Source: Zunongwangia profunda SM-A87
GTDB lineage: Bacteria > Bacteroidota > Bacteroidia > Flavobacteriales > Flavobacteriaceae
Length of the DNA stretch: 64,000 nucleotides
Reading direction: 5' to 3'
Assembly: GCF_000023465.1 (NCBI RefSeq)
Contig: NC_014041.1
Location: 372,001 to 436,000 of the forward strand
Part shown: in pieces, positions 8,779 through 17,787 of the stretch
How positions within the stretch are numbered: the first letter of the stretch is position 1
How the letters are laid out: each line of letters begins with the position of its first letter
Notes under the pieces: model-generated
Databases searched by the model: none
The model's input: the letters and a program-made list of their open reading frames with translations, nothing else
Told to the model about the DNA's origin: nothing
Made by a program: the position numbers and the translations under genes

Positions 8779-9702
8779 ATGGTATTCGTGAATGCTTCGC
8801 ATTTCCGCGAGCGACAAGAAAAATACAGGTTCATAAAACAGCATCGTATGAAATTTCCTGTTGAGAAGATGTGCATTATGTTAGCAGTAAGTAAAAGTGG
8901 TTATTACCACTGGTTAAAATCTGGTCCCAGCACCCTCTGGAAAGATAATCAGAAGCTCTCTTCATTAATCAAAGATATATTTGAAGATAGTCACCAAAGT
9001 TATGGAGCTCCTAGAATAAAAGCTGAATTGAAAGCTTTAGGCTTTAAGGTATCAAAGCCACGGGTAGCTCGTATAATGAAGGCAAACTATTTATACGCCA
9101 AGAGGAAGCGCAAGTTTAGAACCACCACCGATAGTAACCATAAATATCCCACAGCACCAAACTTGTTGAATCAATGCTTCAGTGTGGCCAGAGCTAATCA
9201 AGTATGGGTAAGCGATATTACCTATGTTGAGACCAATCAGGGTTGGAGTTACCTAACGGTGATCATTGATCTATTTAATAGAAAAGTTATAGGATGGGCT
9301 TTAAGTGATACCCTAAATACCAAAGATACTATTATAAAAGCTTGGCAGATGGCTATTACAAATACCACACTCACGCAACCTTTAATATTCCATTCAGACC
9401 AAGGTATTCAGTATGCCTACCAAAGATTTACTAATCTACTTAAAAGTTATAATGGCTTGGTAAAACAATCTATGAGTAGAAAAGGAAATTGCTGGGACAA
9501 TGCCGTAGCGGAATCCTTTTTTAAATCTCTGAAAGTAGAATGGGTATATTGGCATAAATATAAGCTTAGATCACAGGCAGAGTTATCTATCTTTCAGTGG
9601 ATAGAAACCTGGTACAATAACAGAAGAAGACATTCTTATTTAGGAAACAGAACCATTAAAGAATTTGAAATAGAGATGTATAACCAAAAACTAGCAGCAT
9701 AA
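8779..9702 (+). CDS. IS3 transposase orfB (DDE integrase core)
   Basis: A 307-residue rve-type transposase. It has the helix-turn-helix_21 region (SYGAPRIKAELKALGFKVSKPRVARIMK) and the catalytic triad: Asp in WVSDITYV, Asp in FHSDQGIQY and Glu in NAVAESFFKSLKVEW. The C-terminal WYNNRRRHSYLG motif is typical of the family and the gene is intact. The first ~12 codons (8779-8815) contain a perfect short palindrome, AATGCTTCGCATT at 8791-8803, and do not resemble family N termini. The family-like sequence starts at about ERQEKYRFIKQHR, so the present start may be a replacement after a small insertion. Confidence 0.9.
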   Translation: MVFVNASHFRERQEKYRFIKQHRMKFPVEKMCIMLAVSKSGYYHWLKSGPSTLWKDNQKLSSLIKDIFEDSHQSYGAPRIKAELKALGFKVSKPRVARIMKANYLYAKRKRKFRTTTDSNHKYPTAPNLLNQCFSVARANQVWVSDITYVETNQGWSYLTVIIDLFNRKVIGWALSDTLNTKDTIIKAWQMAITNTTLTQPLIFHSDQGIQYAYQRFTNLLKSYNGLVKQSMSRKGNCWDNAVAESFFKSLKVEWVYWHKYKLRSQAELSIFQWIETWYNNRRRHSYLGNRTIKEFEIEMYNQKLAA

Positions 9703-9771
9703 TCACTCAACTTAAAGTCCAGTTTTTTATTGCAAGTCCACTTGTCGGTTTAACCATTCTTCATCCAGTAG

Positions 9772-10380
9772 TTAGCATTTTTTAGTTGCGATTATAATTC
9801 CGGTGGACCAGTTCATTTTAGTGAGGTTAAAATCTTTTCGGTTTTCTAAATATCCAATTAATTGGTCCACAATCTCCTGATGTCCATCTGGCCAGTTTGG
9901 TTGCACCGACATATCATCAATAATATAAATTCCACCAGGCTTTATCAAATCAAGAGTTTCCTCAATTTCACTATATTTCCCAGGCCAGGCATCAGCAAAG
10001 ATTAAGTCGAATGCTTTTCCAGAATAGTTTTTTATCCACTCAGTCCCATCCATGCCTATTATTTTCACTCTTTTATCCTGTTCAAAATAGCTTTTAGCGA
10101 TGGCCACTAGTTTTGGATCATTATCAATACTTGTAATTTTGGATTCAGCATCCATTCCATCGACCATCCAGGAAAGCGATAGCCCAATACCAGTACCTAA
10201 TTCCAGAAAATGACCTTTCGGTTTTGACGAAACCAGGGTTTTTAAGAGCGTTCCAACATAAATGTCGGATGGCATTGTAAACCCTATTTCATTACTTTTT
10301 CTTTCAATTTCAGAATAGGTTTTTGGAATGCCAGTAATTTTTGAATCTTTCATTTTTAAGTAGCATAATGCTTTCAGCAT
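9772..10380 (-). CDS. Class I SAM-dependent methyltransferase
   Basis: Small cytosolic O-methyltransferase-like protein of about 200 residues. The SAM-binding motif I is FLELGTGIGLSLSW, motif II acidic SIDNDPKL, and motif IV FDLIFADAWPGKYSEI followed by LIKPGGIYIIDDM, as in catechol-OMT-like enzymes. The frame can also start at a GTG at 10413; I chose the ATG at 10380, and an ATG at 10353 is equally possible. The substrate is unknown. It is the first of four minus-strand single genes next to an IS element, a typical accessory-gene setting. Gene end and IS end are 50 bases apart, so the IS did not truncate it. Confidence 0.8.
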   Translation of the reverse strand: MLKALCYLKMKDSKITGIPKTYSEIERKSNEIGFTMPSDIYVGTLLKTLVSSKPKGHFLELGTGIGLSLSWMVDGMDAESKITSIDNDPKLVAIAKSYFEQDKRVKIIGMDGTEWIKNYSGKAFDLIFADAWPGKYSEIEETLDLIKPGGIYIIDDMSVQPNWPDGHQEIVDQLIGYLENRKDFNLTKMNWSTGIIIATKKC

Positions 10381-10485
10381 CCCCAGATTATTGGGCAGAG
10401 ACACTAAATTCACAAGTGCCTAAAAGACTTATTTAGATCTTGTTTCTTTGAAAGCATTTTTTAGGTTAATGTTAATATTGTTATT

Positions 10486-11034
10486 TTAATTCCAATCCCA
10501 CAACAAAATATTCCAGGTATCAGTCTGGTCGGTAAATGTATATATGGTTTTAAATCCTAATTTTTCGTGGGCAAGCATGGAAGGGAGGTTACTTGAGGAA
10601 ACCTCGGTTACACAATAGTCATAAAGTTTGGAATATTCTTCCTTATGTTTTTCATAGAGTTTTTTGAAAATTCCTTTTCTTTTAAAATGATCCTGTACAC
10701 AGATTTGACCCATTACATAATAGTTGAGTTGATCAAGTTTTTGGCCATTATACTCGATTTTTTTAAATGTTTCAAACATTGGGATAAGCACAGGGATTAA
10801 ATCTTCGAATTCTTTTAACATGACCAGGGCATATCCAATGACCTGATCGTCCATTTTAGCAATGACCTGTTTTGCCCTGGAATTCATTTTTTCAATCATT
10901 TCATAACTATGCGTTACGGTTACAAACCCATTTGTGTTTGCGGAGTCTATGGATAAATTGCTTGATTGATTTTCTTTTTGAATTCGGAGGATTTCGAGCA
11001 ATTCAGATTTTTTATCAGCAAGTTTAAGTTCCAT
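10486..11034 (-). CDS. GNAT-family N-acetyltransferase
   Basis: A 182-residue GCN5-related acetyltransferase. The acetyl-CoA pyrophosphate-binding motif is CVQDHFKRKGIFKKLY (Q/RxxGxG/A-like RKGIFKKL). It is preceded by the beta-4 segment YYVMGQI and followed by the beta-5 region YCVTEVSSSNLPSMLAHEKLGFKTIY, all canonical GNAT landmarks. The acceptor is unknown. It stands as an isolated gene on the minus strand, 72-105 bases from the methyltransferase depending on the start chosen there, and probably has its own promoter. Confidence 0.85.
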   Translation of the reverse strand: MELKLADKKSELLEILRIQKENQSSNLSIDSANTNGFVTVTHSYEMIEKMNSRAKQVIAKMDDQVIGYALVMLKEFEDLIPVLIPMFETFKKIEYNGQKLDQLNYYVMGQICVQDHFKRKGIFKKLYEKHKEEYSKLYDYCVTEVSSSNLPSMLAHEKLGFKTIYTFTDQTDTWNILLWDWN

Positions 11035-11361
11035 ATTTCAAAATTTTAGAAGATTTTATTTCGCCAGTTGGATTAGATACGCCGTCCCATCCAGAACATA
11101 TTTGGAAATTAAATTAGCCAATTTTTTGTAGATTTCTAAAATTAGAATTTTACTGATGAAGAATAAATTGTAATGAATTGCTGTAGTGTACTTGCTTTTT
11201 GTCTGGTATTATTTACAAGAATTAAAATTAATTTTCTTAACATTTTTACGCAATGATTCATAATAGGTTTATTAAAGGATTAAGTTATTGTTTTCATTAT
11301 TCATATTCACAAATTAGACCTGCCTGAAACAAAAAGGGGGCTGTATTCACAATTAAGCTTT
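11035..11361. other. Intergenic, no feature recognised
   Basis: An AT-rich gap of 327 bases between two minus-strand genes. It presumably holds the GNAT promoter at its left end. I found no ORF, repeat or clear terminator. Confidence 0.5.
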
Positions 11362-12084
11362 CTAGCGATCATTTTTTATTTTTTCCCAGGCCAATACTTT
11401 TACTCCTTTCGAGTAATGAATTTTGCTTGGTTGTTCGCTAATTAACTTTTTGAATCTTGGATAATTCAATTCCAATTTACTTAAGTTAATTTCGTTAATA
11501 GGCCATTCTAAATGATGGATTTCAAATTCATTTATTGATTTGTCAGTATCTTGGAAAAGAGCATATCTTTCTGTTAGCCAGTTGATCAATTTAGTCTTTT
11601 TTGTTATTTTATTCCCAATGGTGAATTGAATATCAAGCTTATCGTTAAAATATGAATTTTCAGATTGATATTTTTGATTAGCCCTCTTAATTTTAGAAAA
11701 TCTATATGGAAGCTCTGAAATACCTCTTGCGATTTTACAGGATAGCATTTTTCCACCTTCGATACTTAAAAAGTAAACTCCGGTTTTATTATTTGACTTC
11801 ACATAAGTACGGATATTGATCTCATCAAAGTTTGATATTGGAGGAAAATAGGGAAGGTTTTTAGGTCTAATCTTTTCCATTGTAAACGCAACAACCGAAA
11901 TCCAAGGTTTACCATCAAATAAGTCGATCTCTAATTCTTTAGGAACAAATTTTTCCAATTCGTTTAAGTCAACTTGATAATGTAGAAATAGTGCATTATT
12001 CCATTCTTGATAAAATTTCCAATTGTTATTCGGAATTTTCCAAGGTCTGTGTGCTGTGGTTGTTAATAGTTCTTGGATTGTCAT
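11362..12084 (-). CDS. DUF2071 (YqjF-like) family protein
   Basis: A 240-residue protein recognisable as the DUF2071/YqjF family, with the conserved opening RPWKIPNNNWKFYQEWNNALFLHYQV, the VPKELEIDLFDGKPWISVVAF strand pair, the NIRTYVK segment and GVYFLSIEGGKML. Members share an acetoacetate-decarboxylase-like beta fold and have no well-established general function. Length is typical. It stands alone on the minus strand among accessory genes. No signal peptide or membrane segment is seen, so it is probably cytosolic. Confidence 0.85.
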   Translation of the reverse strand: MTIQELLTTTAHRPWKIPNNNWKFYQEWNNALFLHYQVDLNELEKFVPKELEIDLFDGKPWISVVAFTMEKIRPKNLPYFPPISNFDEINIRTYVKSNNKTGVYFLSIEGGKMLSCKIARGISELPYRFSKIKRANQKYQSENSYFNDKLDIQFTIGNKITKKTKLINWLTERYALFQDTDKSINEFEIHHLEWPINEINLSKLELNYPRFKKLISEQPSKIHYSKGVKVLAWEKIKNDR

Positions 12085-12221
12085 TTTTGAAATTGGCTAA
12101 GGCCAGGGGAATAGACCTTGGCATGGTTTTGTAATAAATTTAGAGAAAATGAACCGAAGTCTATAAATATCCGGTTGGATTTTCCGAGGGGGCATCGCAA
12201 GGTTTCCCCAGCTATGCCAGC

Positions 12222-12234
12222 ATAGCGTTAGTTA
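12222..12234. repeat. Cassette-like direct repeat, copy 1
   Basis: ATAGCGTTAGTTA matches 11 of 13 bases of ATAACGTTGGTTA at 13281-13293. This copy contains the hydrolase stop codon (12228-12230) and follows a 6-bp hairpin, GCTATG-CCAG-CATAGC (12211-12226). The two copies bracket exactly one gene, spaced 1059 bases. Confidence 0.45.
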
Positions 12235-13247
12235 TGGGCGGTATCACCGTTTCTATTCAACTTTTCAATTATCCAATCCATTAATTCATTAGGTTCAGCA
12301 AGTGACCAGGAGTGTGGATGTCGCATTCCATTCAATCGATATCCTTTGCCTAAAGCATTAATAAATTCTGCATCTTTATTACCAGATATTCTCAACTCAT
12401 TAATCATTGCAGTTTGGTCCAAGGCGTTAATATCATACAAGTCGGTATGTCTCTCCTTTAAGTGCCAATCAATATCTGGATCAGAGTAGATTCTGATTGG
12501 AGTATCCATTAGGAATTTAGCATTGCCTCCACCTTTTTTCTTCTTTGAATACATCGAATTTTTAGAGTAAATATTTGGTACTTCTTTAGGTGAACCACCA
12601 AATTGTTTATTAAGTTTTGCTAAATAATCTTTTGCCTCATTCACGGCTACTTCCGAAAAGTTCAGTTCTTTAATTCGCTTAAATGAATAGTAAATTCTTG
12701 CCAAATCCAGTGGAGGATCTATTCCATAAACAGCAACAGGGTTGATTGATGTTGAATTGGGATTTTCTTTCGAAAGTTCTACATATCTAATCGCATTCAT
12801 CCCTCCCAAAGAAAAACCTCCGATTATGATTTTGTTTTTTGGTGCTTGATATTTCAAAATGGCATCTTTAAAAGCAGTATTCAAAAAATTTAGTGTGATG
12901 CTATCAAGGTAAAGGTTGTAGTTGATTGAAGGTATTATTAATAGAATGCCGTTCTTAAATGTTAGCTCTGATAATTCAATATTATTATTTATTACATTTT
13001 CAACTTTTTGTGCAGTAGGAGGTAATAATATAAGAGTACCTTTAATTTTCTCCTTAGGTTTTAGTGCATAGTAGAAAAGTTCATTTGAAGTTCCATCATT
13101 TATATACAAACGAGTTTCGTCAGCAATTTCAATTTCGTTTTTCTCAAGGTTTTCTGAAAGAGTTTTATTGAGGTTTATTTTGGATGTTATTTGTCCAAAA
13201 AAAGAGTAGGAAATTAACAATATCAATATGTTCGTTAGTGTTTTCAT
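12228..13247 (-). CDS. Secreted alpha/beta hydrolase
   Basis: A 339-residue protein with a signal peptide (MKTLTNILILLISYSFFGQI) and an alpha/beta hydrolase core. The nucleophile elbow is IIGGFSLGGMNAIRY (Ser146), preceded by the usual strand IPSINYNLYLDS region. The acid and His probably lie in RIYSDPDIDWH and GMRHPHSW. It is probably a periplasmic esterase or peptidase-like hydrolase of unknown substrate. Its stop codon sits inside a 13-bp repeat that recurs 34 bases upstream of its start, so the gene looks like a mobile single-gene cassette. No integrase gene is in the window. Confidence 0.75.
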   Translation of the reverse strand: MKTLTNILILLISYSFFGQITSKINLNKTLSENLEKNEIEIADETRLYINDGTSNELFYYALKPKEKIKGTLILLPPTAQKVENVINNNIELSELTFKNGILLIIPSINYNLYLDSITLNFLNTAFKDAILKYQAPKNKIIIGGFSLGGMNAIRYVELSKENPNSTSINPVAVYGIDPPLDLARIYYSFKRIKELNFSEVAVNEAKDYLAKLNKQFGGSPKEVPNIYSKNSMYSKKKKGGGNAKFLMDTPIRIYSDPDIDWHLKERHTDLYDINALDQTAMINELRISGNKDAEFINALGKGYRLNGMRHPHSWSLAEPNELMDWIIEKLNRNGDTAHN

Positions 13248-13879
13248 AGCTCTTCTAAAATGAGAGATAACGATATGTGTATAACGTTGGTTACGAATTG
13301 ATTAAAAGTAATATAACTAAATTTACCAAGCTTTATCTTTGCTGGTTTTCCGCGTAGAAATCAGAACATAAAACCACAATTGCTTGATTACAGTGTTTTA
13401 CCCAATTAATTTTACGAATATCAACATTTTAAAGTTATACAAATAGTATTGGTCGCTAAGGGTTAGGAAGAATAAAGTTGAAAGATTTTTAAATTTCTAT
13501 GAAAATTGCAGATACTGCCCCGGAATTTAAAATACTCTGAACACCTATTTTAATGGAATAAAAAATCTAATACGGCTTATACTGTTAGATTGCTAATTGC
13601 TTTTATTCTGGTCTAAATGATTTAATTATAATCGCTTGGATGATTCAAAAAGAAATAGAGGGATAATTACAGAATTTCTAAAAGTAAGCGGATTTAGGAT
13701 TTCAGCTTTCTAATTGAGTGAAAAGAAAGTAGGGCATAGGCTAAATATTTCTCTTATATTATGAGTCATGATGTGATAGCATGAAAAATAGGGAAACTCA
13801 TTCTTGAAGGATAATTAGATCAAATAGATTTTGAGAAAATAGAGTTACGGAAACAGAATGCTAAACTAAAATTATTGCA
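13248..13879. other. Long intergenic stretch, no gene recognised
   Basis: 632 bases between divergent genes. It contains the cassette-like repeat at 13281-13293 and otherwise only short broken reading frames. The promoter for the oxidoreductase at 13880 must lie near its right end, but no clear TANNTTTG box was identified. Confidence 0.5.
13281..13293. repeat. Cassette-like direct repeat, copy 2
   Basis: ATAACGTTGGTTA, partner of the repeat at 12222-12234. It is preceded by GATAACGATATGTGT. Further downstream, GGTTTTCCGCGTAG (about 13344-13357) resembles GGATTTTCCGAGG near copy 1 (about 12177-12189), so similarity may extend beyond the core. Confidence 0.45.
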
Positions 13880-15313
13880 ATGGGGAAATATGATTATGAC
13901 GTGGTAATTGTGGGCAGTGGGAGTAACGGACTTGCAGCGGCAATCTATTTACAATCCAAAGGATTGAAAACAATTGTTGTAGAAAAAGAAAGTATGCTTG
14001 GCGGAGCCACAAAAACAACCGAGTTAACATTACCGGGTTATAAGCATGATGTAGGAGCTGCGGTTCTTCCAATGGCTTACAGTTCTCCTTTTTTTCAGCA
14101 GTTACCACTTGAAGATTTTGGATTAGAATGGATTTATCCTGAAATTCCCTTTGCACAAACATTAGGCAACTCAAATAATTTTGGGGCTGTGGCCTGTTAT
14201 CAGGATATTGATAAGACGGCTGCCCAGCTGGGAGCCGATGAAAGTACTTATCGAAAATTTATGCGTACCCGAATAGAGGATTGGCCTTTGGTTTCAAATG
14301 ATATACTTGCTCCTATAAAAATACCGGAAAATCCTTTACAGTTTTTGGATTTTGGTCGCAGTGCCATATTATCTGCCCGTACTTTTACCAGGCTTAAATT
14401 CAAAACAGAAGAAAGTAAAGTTTTGTTTTACGGTGCTGCCGCACATTCTACATTACCCCTAAATAGTACCGCTTCTGCATCATTCGGACTTGTATTAATG
14501 ATAATGGCGCATCTAAATGGATGGCCTTTTCCAAAATCGGGAGCAGGACAGATTATTGAAGCACTCGCTAAATACTATATCCACGTTGGTGGTGAAGTTA
14601 AAGTAAACTCTGCTATTGAAGATTTTAATCAAATTCCAAATTCAAAAGTGCAGGTGTTTGATCTTACGCCAAAGCAATTATTAACTATTAAAAGTTTACC
14701 CTTAAGTGCACTATACCAAAAGCGCCTTTCAAATTTCAAGTATGGGGCCGGAATATTTAAAATGGATTGGGCACTAAGAGCTCCTGTGCCATTTAAAAAT
14801 AAAATATTAAGAAAAGCAGGTACGGTACATATAGGTTTTAGTTCCTCTGAAATTGAAAATTCTGAGAAAATCGTGAATCAGGGTAAACTTCCCGGGACCC
14901 CTTATGTATTGCTGGTACAACCAAGTGTGTTTGATCATTCCCGTACCCCCGATTCAGGTCATACTGTTTGGGCGTATTGCCATGTACCTAATGGTAATAC
15001 GCAAGATTGTACAAAAATTATAGAAAGTCAAATCGAGAGAGCCGCTCCGGGTTTTGGTAAATTGATTTTAAAAAGACATCTCATGAACACCCGGCAATTA
15101 GAGGAATTTGATGCGAATTTAGTAGGTGGTGATATCAATGGAGGGAAACAAGATATAACACAATTATTTACAAGGCCCGTAGCAAAGCTATCCCCTTATA
15201 AAACTTCCAATAACAATATTTATATATGCTCATCGTCTACTCCTCCTGGCGGTGGAGTCCATGGAATGGCGGGTTTTAATGCAGCCAAACAGGTTCTTAA
15301 GGATCACTTTTAG
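13880..15313 (+). CDS. FAD-dependent oxidoreductase, phytoene-desaturase-like
   Basis: A 477-residue flavoprotein of the phytoene desaturase / CrtI-like amine-oxidoreductase superfamily. The N terminus shows the Rossmann dinucleotide motif DVVIVGSGSNGLAAAIYL with the acidic end VVEKE, then LGGATKTTELTLPGYKHDVGAAVLPM, typical of the family. The C terminus has the second FAD-contact region IYICSSSTPPGGGVHGMAGFNAA. Reaction and substrate are unknown; no other carotenoid genes are nearby, so carotenoid synthesis is not implied. It lies 168 bases before a catalase on the same strand. Confidence 0.85.
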   Translation: MGKYDYDVVIVGSGSNGLAAAIYLQSKGLKTIVVEKESMLGGATKTTELTLPGYKHDVGAAVLPMAYSSPFFQQLPLEDFGLEWIYPEIPFAQTLGNSNNFGAVACYQDIDKTAAQLGADESTYRKFMRTRIEDWPLVSNDILAPIKIPENPLQFLDFGRSAILSARTFTRLKFKTEESKVLFYGAAAHSTLPLNSTASASFGLVLMIMAHLNGWPFPKSGAGQIIEALAKYYIHVGGEVKVNSAIEDFNQIPNSKVQVFDLTPKQLLTIKSLPLSALYQKRLSNFKYGAGIFKMDWALRAPVPFKNKILRKAGTVHIGFSSSEIENSEKIVNQGKLPGTPYVLLVQPSVFDHSRTPDSGHTVWAYCHVPNGNTQDCTKIIESQIERAAPGFGKLILKRHLMNTRQLEEFDANLVGGDINGGKQDITQLFTRPVAKLSPYKTSNNNIYICSSSTPPGGGVHGMAGFNAAKQVLKDHF

Positions 15314-15480
15314 TATGCCGGTGATGGTAGAGCTGTCTTAATATTCTCCCAATATTTTGTTAGCCTAATGCTATTGTTTTGTTAAACGTTGGATGTAGCA
15401 CTTATCATTCGAATAGAGCACTCTAGAGGGGGGTATATCCTTTATCTTGTTAAGACCTAAACCAATAACCAAAAAATATC

Positions 15481-17607
15481 ATGAGTACTAGTGAAGAGAA
15501 TAAAAAAAGTAAGGATTTAGCCTCTAATACCAAAGATGGGAAGGGAAAAACAATGACGACCAATCAAGGGGTTAAAGTTAATGATACTAATAATTCGCTA
15601 AAATCAGGAGAGCGAGGTGCCAGTTTACTGGAAGACTTTATTCTTAGGGAGAAAATAACACATTTTGATCATGAGCGAATTCCAGAACGAATAGTACATG
15701 CCCGCGGTAGTGGTGCTCATGGTGTGTTTGAATTATATGAAAGTCTGGAAGAATATACCAAAGCAGGAATTTTTACGGATATTAAACGTAAAACACCTGT
15801 TTTTGTAAGATTTTCTACCGTAGCCGGAAATAAAGGCTCTGCAGATCTTGCCAGGGATGTGAGAGGCTTTGCTACGAAGTTTTATACGGAAGAAGGTATT
15901 TTTGATCTGGTTGGGAATAATATGCCTGTCTTTTTTATTCAGGATGCCATGAAATTTCCGGACCTGATCCATGCTGTAAAGCCGGAACCAGACAGGGATA
16001 TTCCTCAAGCTGCATCTGCACACGATACGTTTTACGATTTTGTTTCACATACTACTGAAACCCTACATAATCATATTTGGGTAATGAGTGATCGGGCGAT
16101 TCCCAGAAGTTTCAGAATGATGGAAGGATTTGGGATCCATACTTTCCGCCTGATTAATGCTGAGGGGAAATCTCATTTTGTAAAATTCCATTGGAAACCG
16201 CTTTTAGGAACGCATTCCATTACCTGGGATGAAGCCGTTAAAATTCATGGGGCAGACAGCGATTTTCACCGTCGGGACCTTTGGGAAGCCATAGATTCAG
16301 GTCAATTCCCCGAATGGGAACTGGGATTGCAGATTATTCCTGAAGAAGATGAGCATAAATTTGATTTTGATATTCTGGATCCTACTAAATTGATACCAGA
16401 AGAAATGGTGCCGGTTCAACGAATAGGAAAAATGACTTTAAACCGTAATCCTGATAATTTCTTTGCAGAAACAGAGCAGGTGGCATTTCATCCTGGGCAT
16501 GTGGTACCGGGTATAGATTTTACCAATGATCCGTTATTACAGGGACGGTTATTTAGTTATACAGATACCCAATTATCCAGGTTAGGAAGTCCTAACTTTC
16601 ATGAAATTCCTATTAACAGGCCTATAAACGAAACCCATAATAATCAACGTGATGCCCAGATGCGTATGACGGTTGATAAAGGGAAATCAGCCTATTTCCC
16701 AAACTCTATAGGTGGAGGATGTCCTCATTTAGCTAAAATGGCCCAAGGAGGTTTTACCTCTTACGAAGAACGAATAGATGCGAAAAAAATAAGATCACGA
16801 AGTAGTAGTTTCAGTGATCATTATTCTCAGCCTGCACTTTTTTATCGCAGTCTTACTGATTGGGAACAGGAACATGTTGCTGATGCGTATACTTTTGAAT
16901 TGGGAAAATGTACCTATGATCATATTAAGGAACGTATGCTATATGTTATTAAACAGATAGATAAAGACCTTGCACTAAAAGTGGCTGATGGTTTAGGGAT
17001 GAAAATTCCGAGTAAAATTGATCAGCCTGTTAATCAGGCTATAGGAGCAGATGCGAATGTTGAAGAACATCAACCTACACCTAAAAAGAAATACTTGAAG
17101 AAGTCGGCTGCACTAAGCCTTACACATTTAAACTCCGATAGTATTGCCACCAGAAAGATTGCTTTTTTAGTGGGTGATGGTTTTAATGGTGCACAGGTAA
17201 AGAAAATTAAAGAAGCACTCGTATCCAAAAATGCGGTGGTACATCTTGTCGCTCCTCACGGAGGAACGGTAAAATGTGATCTGGGTAAGGAACATCCGGT
17301 AGATGTGGCCTTATTAACTACAGAAAGTGTTTTATACGATGCGCTTTATATTCCGGGCGGTGCCAAGAGTATAGAAGCCTTAGTGAAAGCGCCGAAATCT
17401 GTTAAGTTTGTCAATGAAACTTTGAAGCATTGTAAGGCTCTTGCTGCCGAAGAGGATACTTTTAAATTACTTGATAAGACTGCAATAAGCATGTTTGATA
17501 AAGATGCTGCTATATTAATTGGTAAAACTCCTAAAGATTTTATCAAACAAATCGCTGCCCACCGTAACTGGGATCGGCAGCCCACAGCAATGAACATCCC
17601 GGTATGA
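15481..17607 (+). CDS. katE: Large-subunit catalase with DJ-1-like C domain
   Basis: Heme catalase of the HPII (clade 2) type, 708 residues, dismutating H2O2. The active-site His is in IVHARGSGAHG (His73), the catalytic Asn lies in the GNNMPVFF stretch, and the heme-ligand Tyr is in RLFSYTDTQLSRLG. After the core (to about residue 500) a linker leads to a C-terminal flavodoxin/DJ-1-PfpI-like domain (KIAFLVGDGFNGAQV ... ALYIPGGAKSIEAL), as in HPII. The ~50-residue N-terminal extension is hydrophilic, with no signal peptide, so it is cytosolic. A strong terminator follows at 17637. It was probably induced by oxidative stress, but no regulator site was identified. Confidence 0.96.
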   Translation: MSTSEENKKSKDLASNTKDGKGKTMTTNQGVKVNDTNNSLKSGERGASLLEDFILREKITHFDHERIPERIVHARGSGAHGVFELYESLEEYTKAGIFTDIKRKTPVFVRFSTVAGNKGSADLARDVRGFATKFYTEEGIFDLVGNNMPVFFIQDAMKFPDLIHAVKPEPDRDIPQAASAHDTFYDFVSHTTETLHNHIWVMSDRAIPRSFRMMEGFGIHTFRLINAEGKSHFVKFHWKPLLGTHSITWDEAVKIHGADSDFHRRDLWEAIDSGQFPEWELGLQIIPEEDEHKFDFDILDPTKLIPEEMVPVQRIGKMTLNRNPDNFFAETEQVAFHPGHVVPGIDFTNDPLLQGRLFSYTDTQLSRLGSPNFHEIPINRPINETHNNQRDAQMRMTVDKGKSAYFPNSIGGGCPHLAKMAQGGFTSYEERIDAKKIRSRSSSFSDHYSQPALFYRSLTDWEQEHVADAYTFELGKCTYDHIKERMLYVIKQIDKDLALKVADGLGMKIPSKIDQPVNQAIGADANVEEHQPTPKKKYLKKSAALSLTHLNSDSIATRKIAFLVGDGFNGAQVKKIKEALVSKNAVVHLVAPHGGTVKCDLGKEHPVDVALLTTESVLYDALYIPGGAKSIEALVKAPKSVKFVNETLKHCKALAAEEDTFKLLDKTAISMFDKDAAILIGKTPKDFIKQIAAHRNWDRQPTAMNIPV

Positions 17608-17636
17608 TATAGTTTAGTTTCAATGGATGTTTAAGG

Positions 17637-17668
17637 AAAGGCCGTTCTCGAAAGAGACGGCCTTTTTT
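17637..17668 (+). terminator. Intrinsic terminator after catalase
   Basis: The hairpin AAAGGCCG(T)TCTC - GAAA - GAGACGGCCTTT, with a single bulged T and a GAAA tetraloop, is followed by TTT. It lies about 30 bases after the katE stop. Confidence 0.9.
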
Positions 17669-17787
17669 ATACTTGGAATTTAGAGGGCAAATTCGCACGG
17701 AATGAATCAGGTAATTTTTTTGATAAGCGCGGAAAATCTGGATACAGGGTGAGTTGTGGTTTCACCAATAATCAGATTGATGTACTA

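Larger units (their letters stand above)
8433..9721 (+). mobile_element. IS3-family insertion sequence, ~1289 bp
   Basis: The ends are defined by imperfect terminal inverted repeats: TGGACATAGAGTTGAATGA at 8433-8451 against the complement of TCACTCAACTTAAAGTCCA at 9703-9721, matching at 14 of 19 positions and starting TG / ending CA. It contains orfA (helix-turn-helix) and orfB (DDE transposase). No exact 3-4 bp target duplication is visible (GAT before, GTT after), so the insertion may be old or the ends slightly misplaced. orfA is frameshifted and a stop separates it from orfB, so the copy is probably not autonomous. Confidence 0.85.

Noticed and set aside
8430..9724. Target-site duplication around the IS3 element
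   Set aside because: The flanking triplets GAT and GTT differ, so no exact duplication can be claimed.
13872..14174. 100-codon ORF overlapping the start of the oxidoreductase gene
   Set aside because: It is antisense to the conserved FAD-binding region and has no family resemblance.
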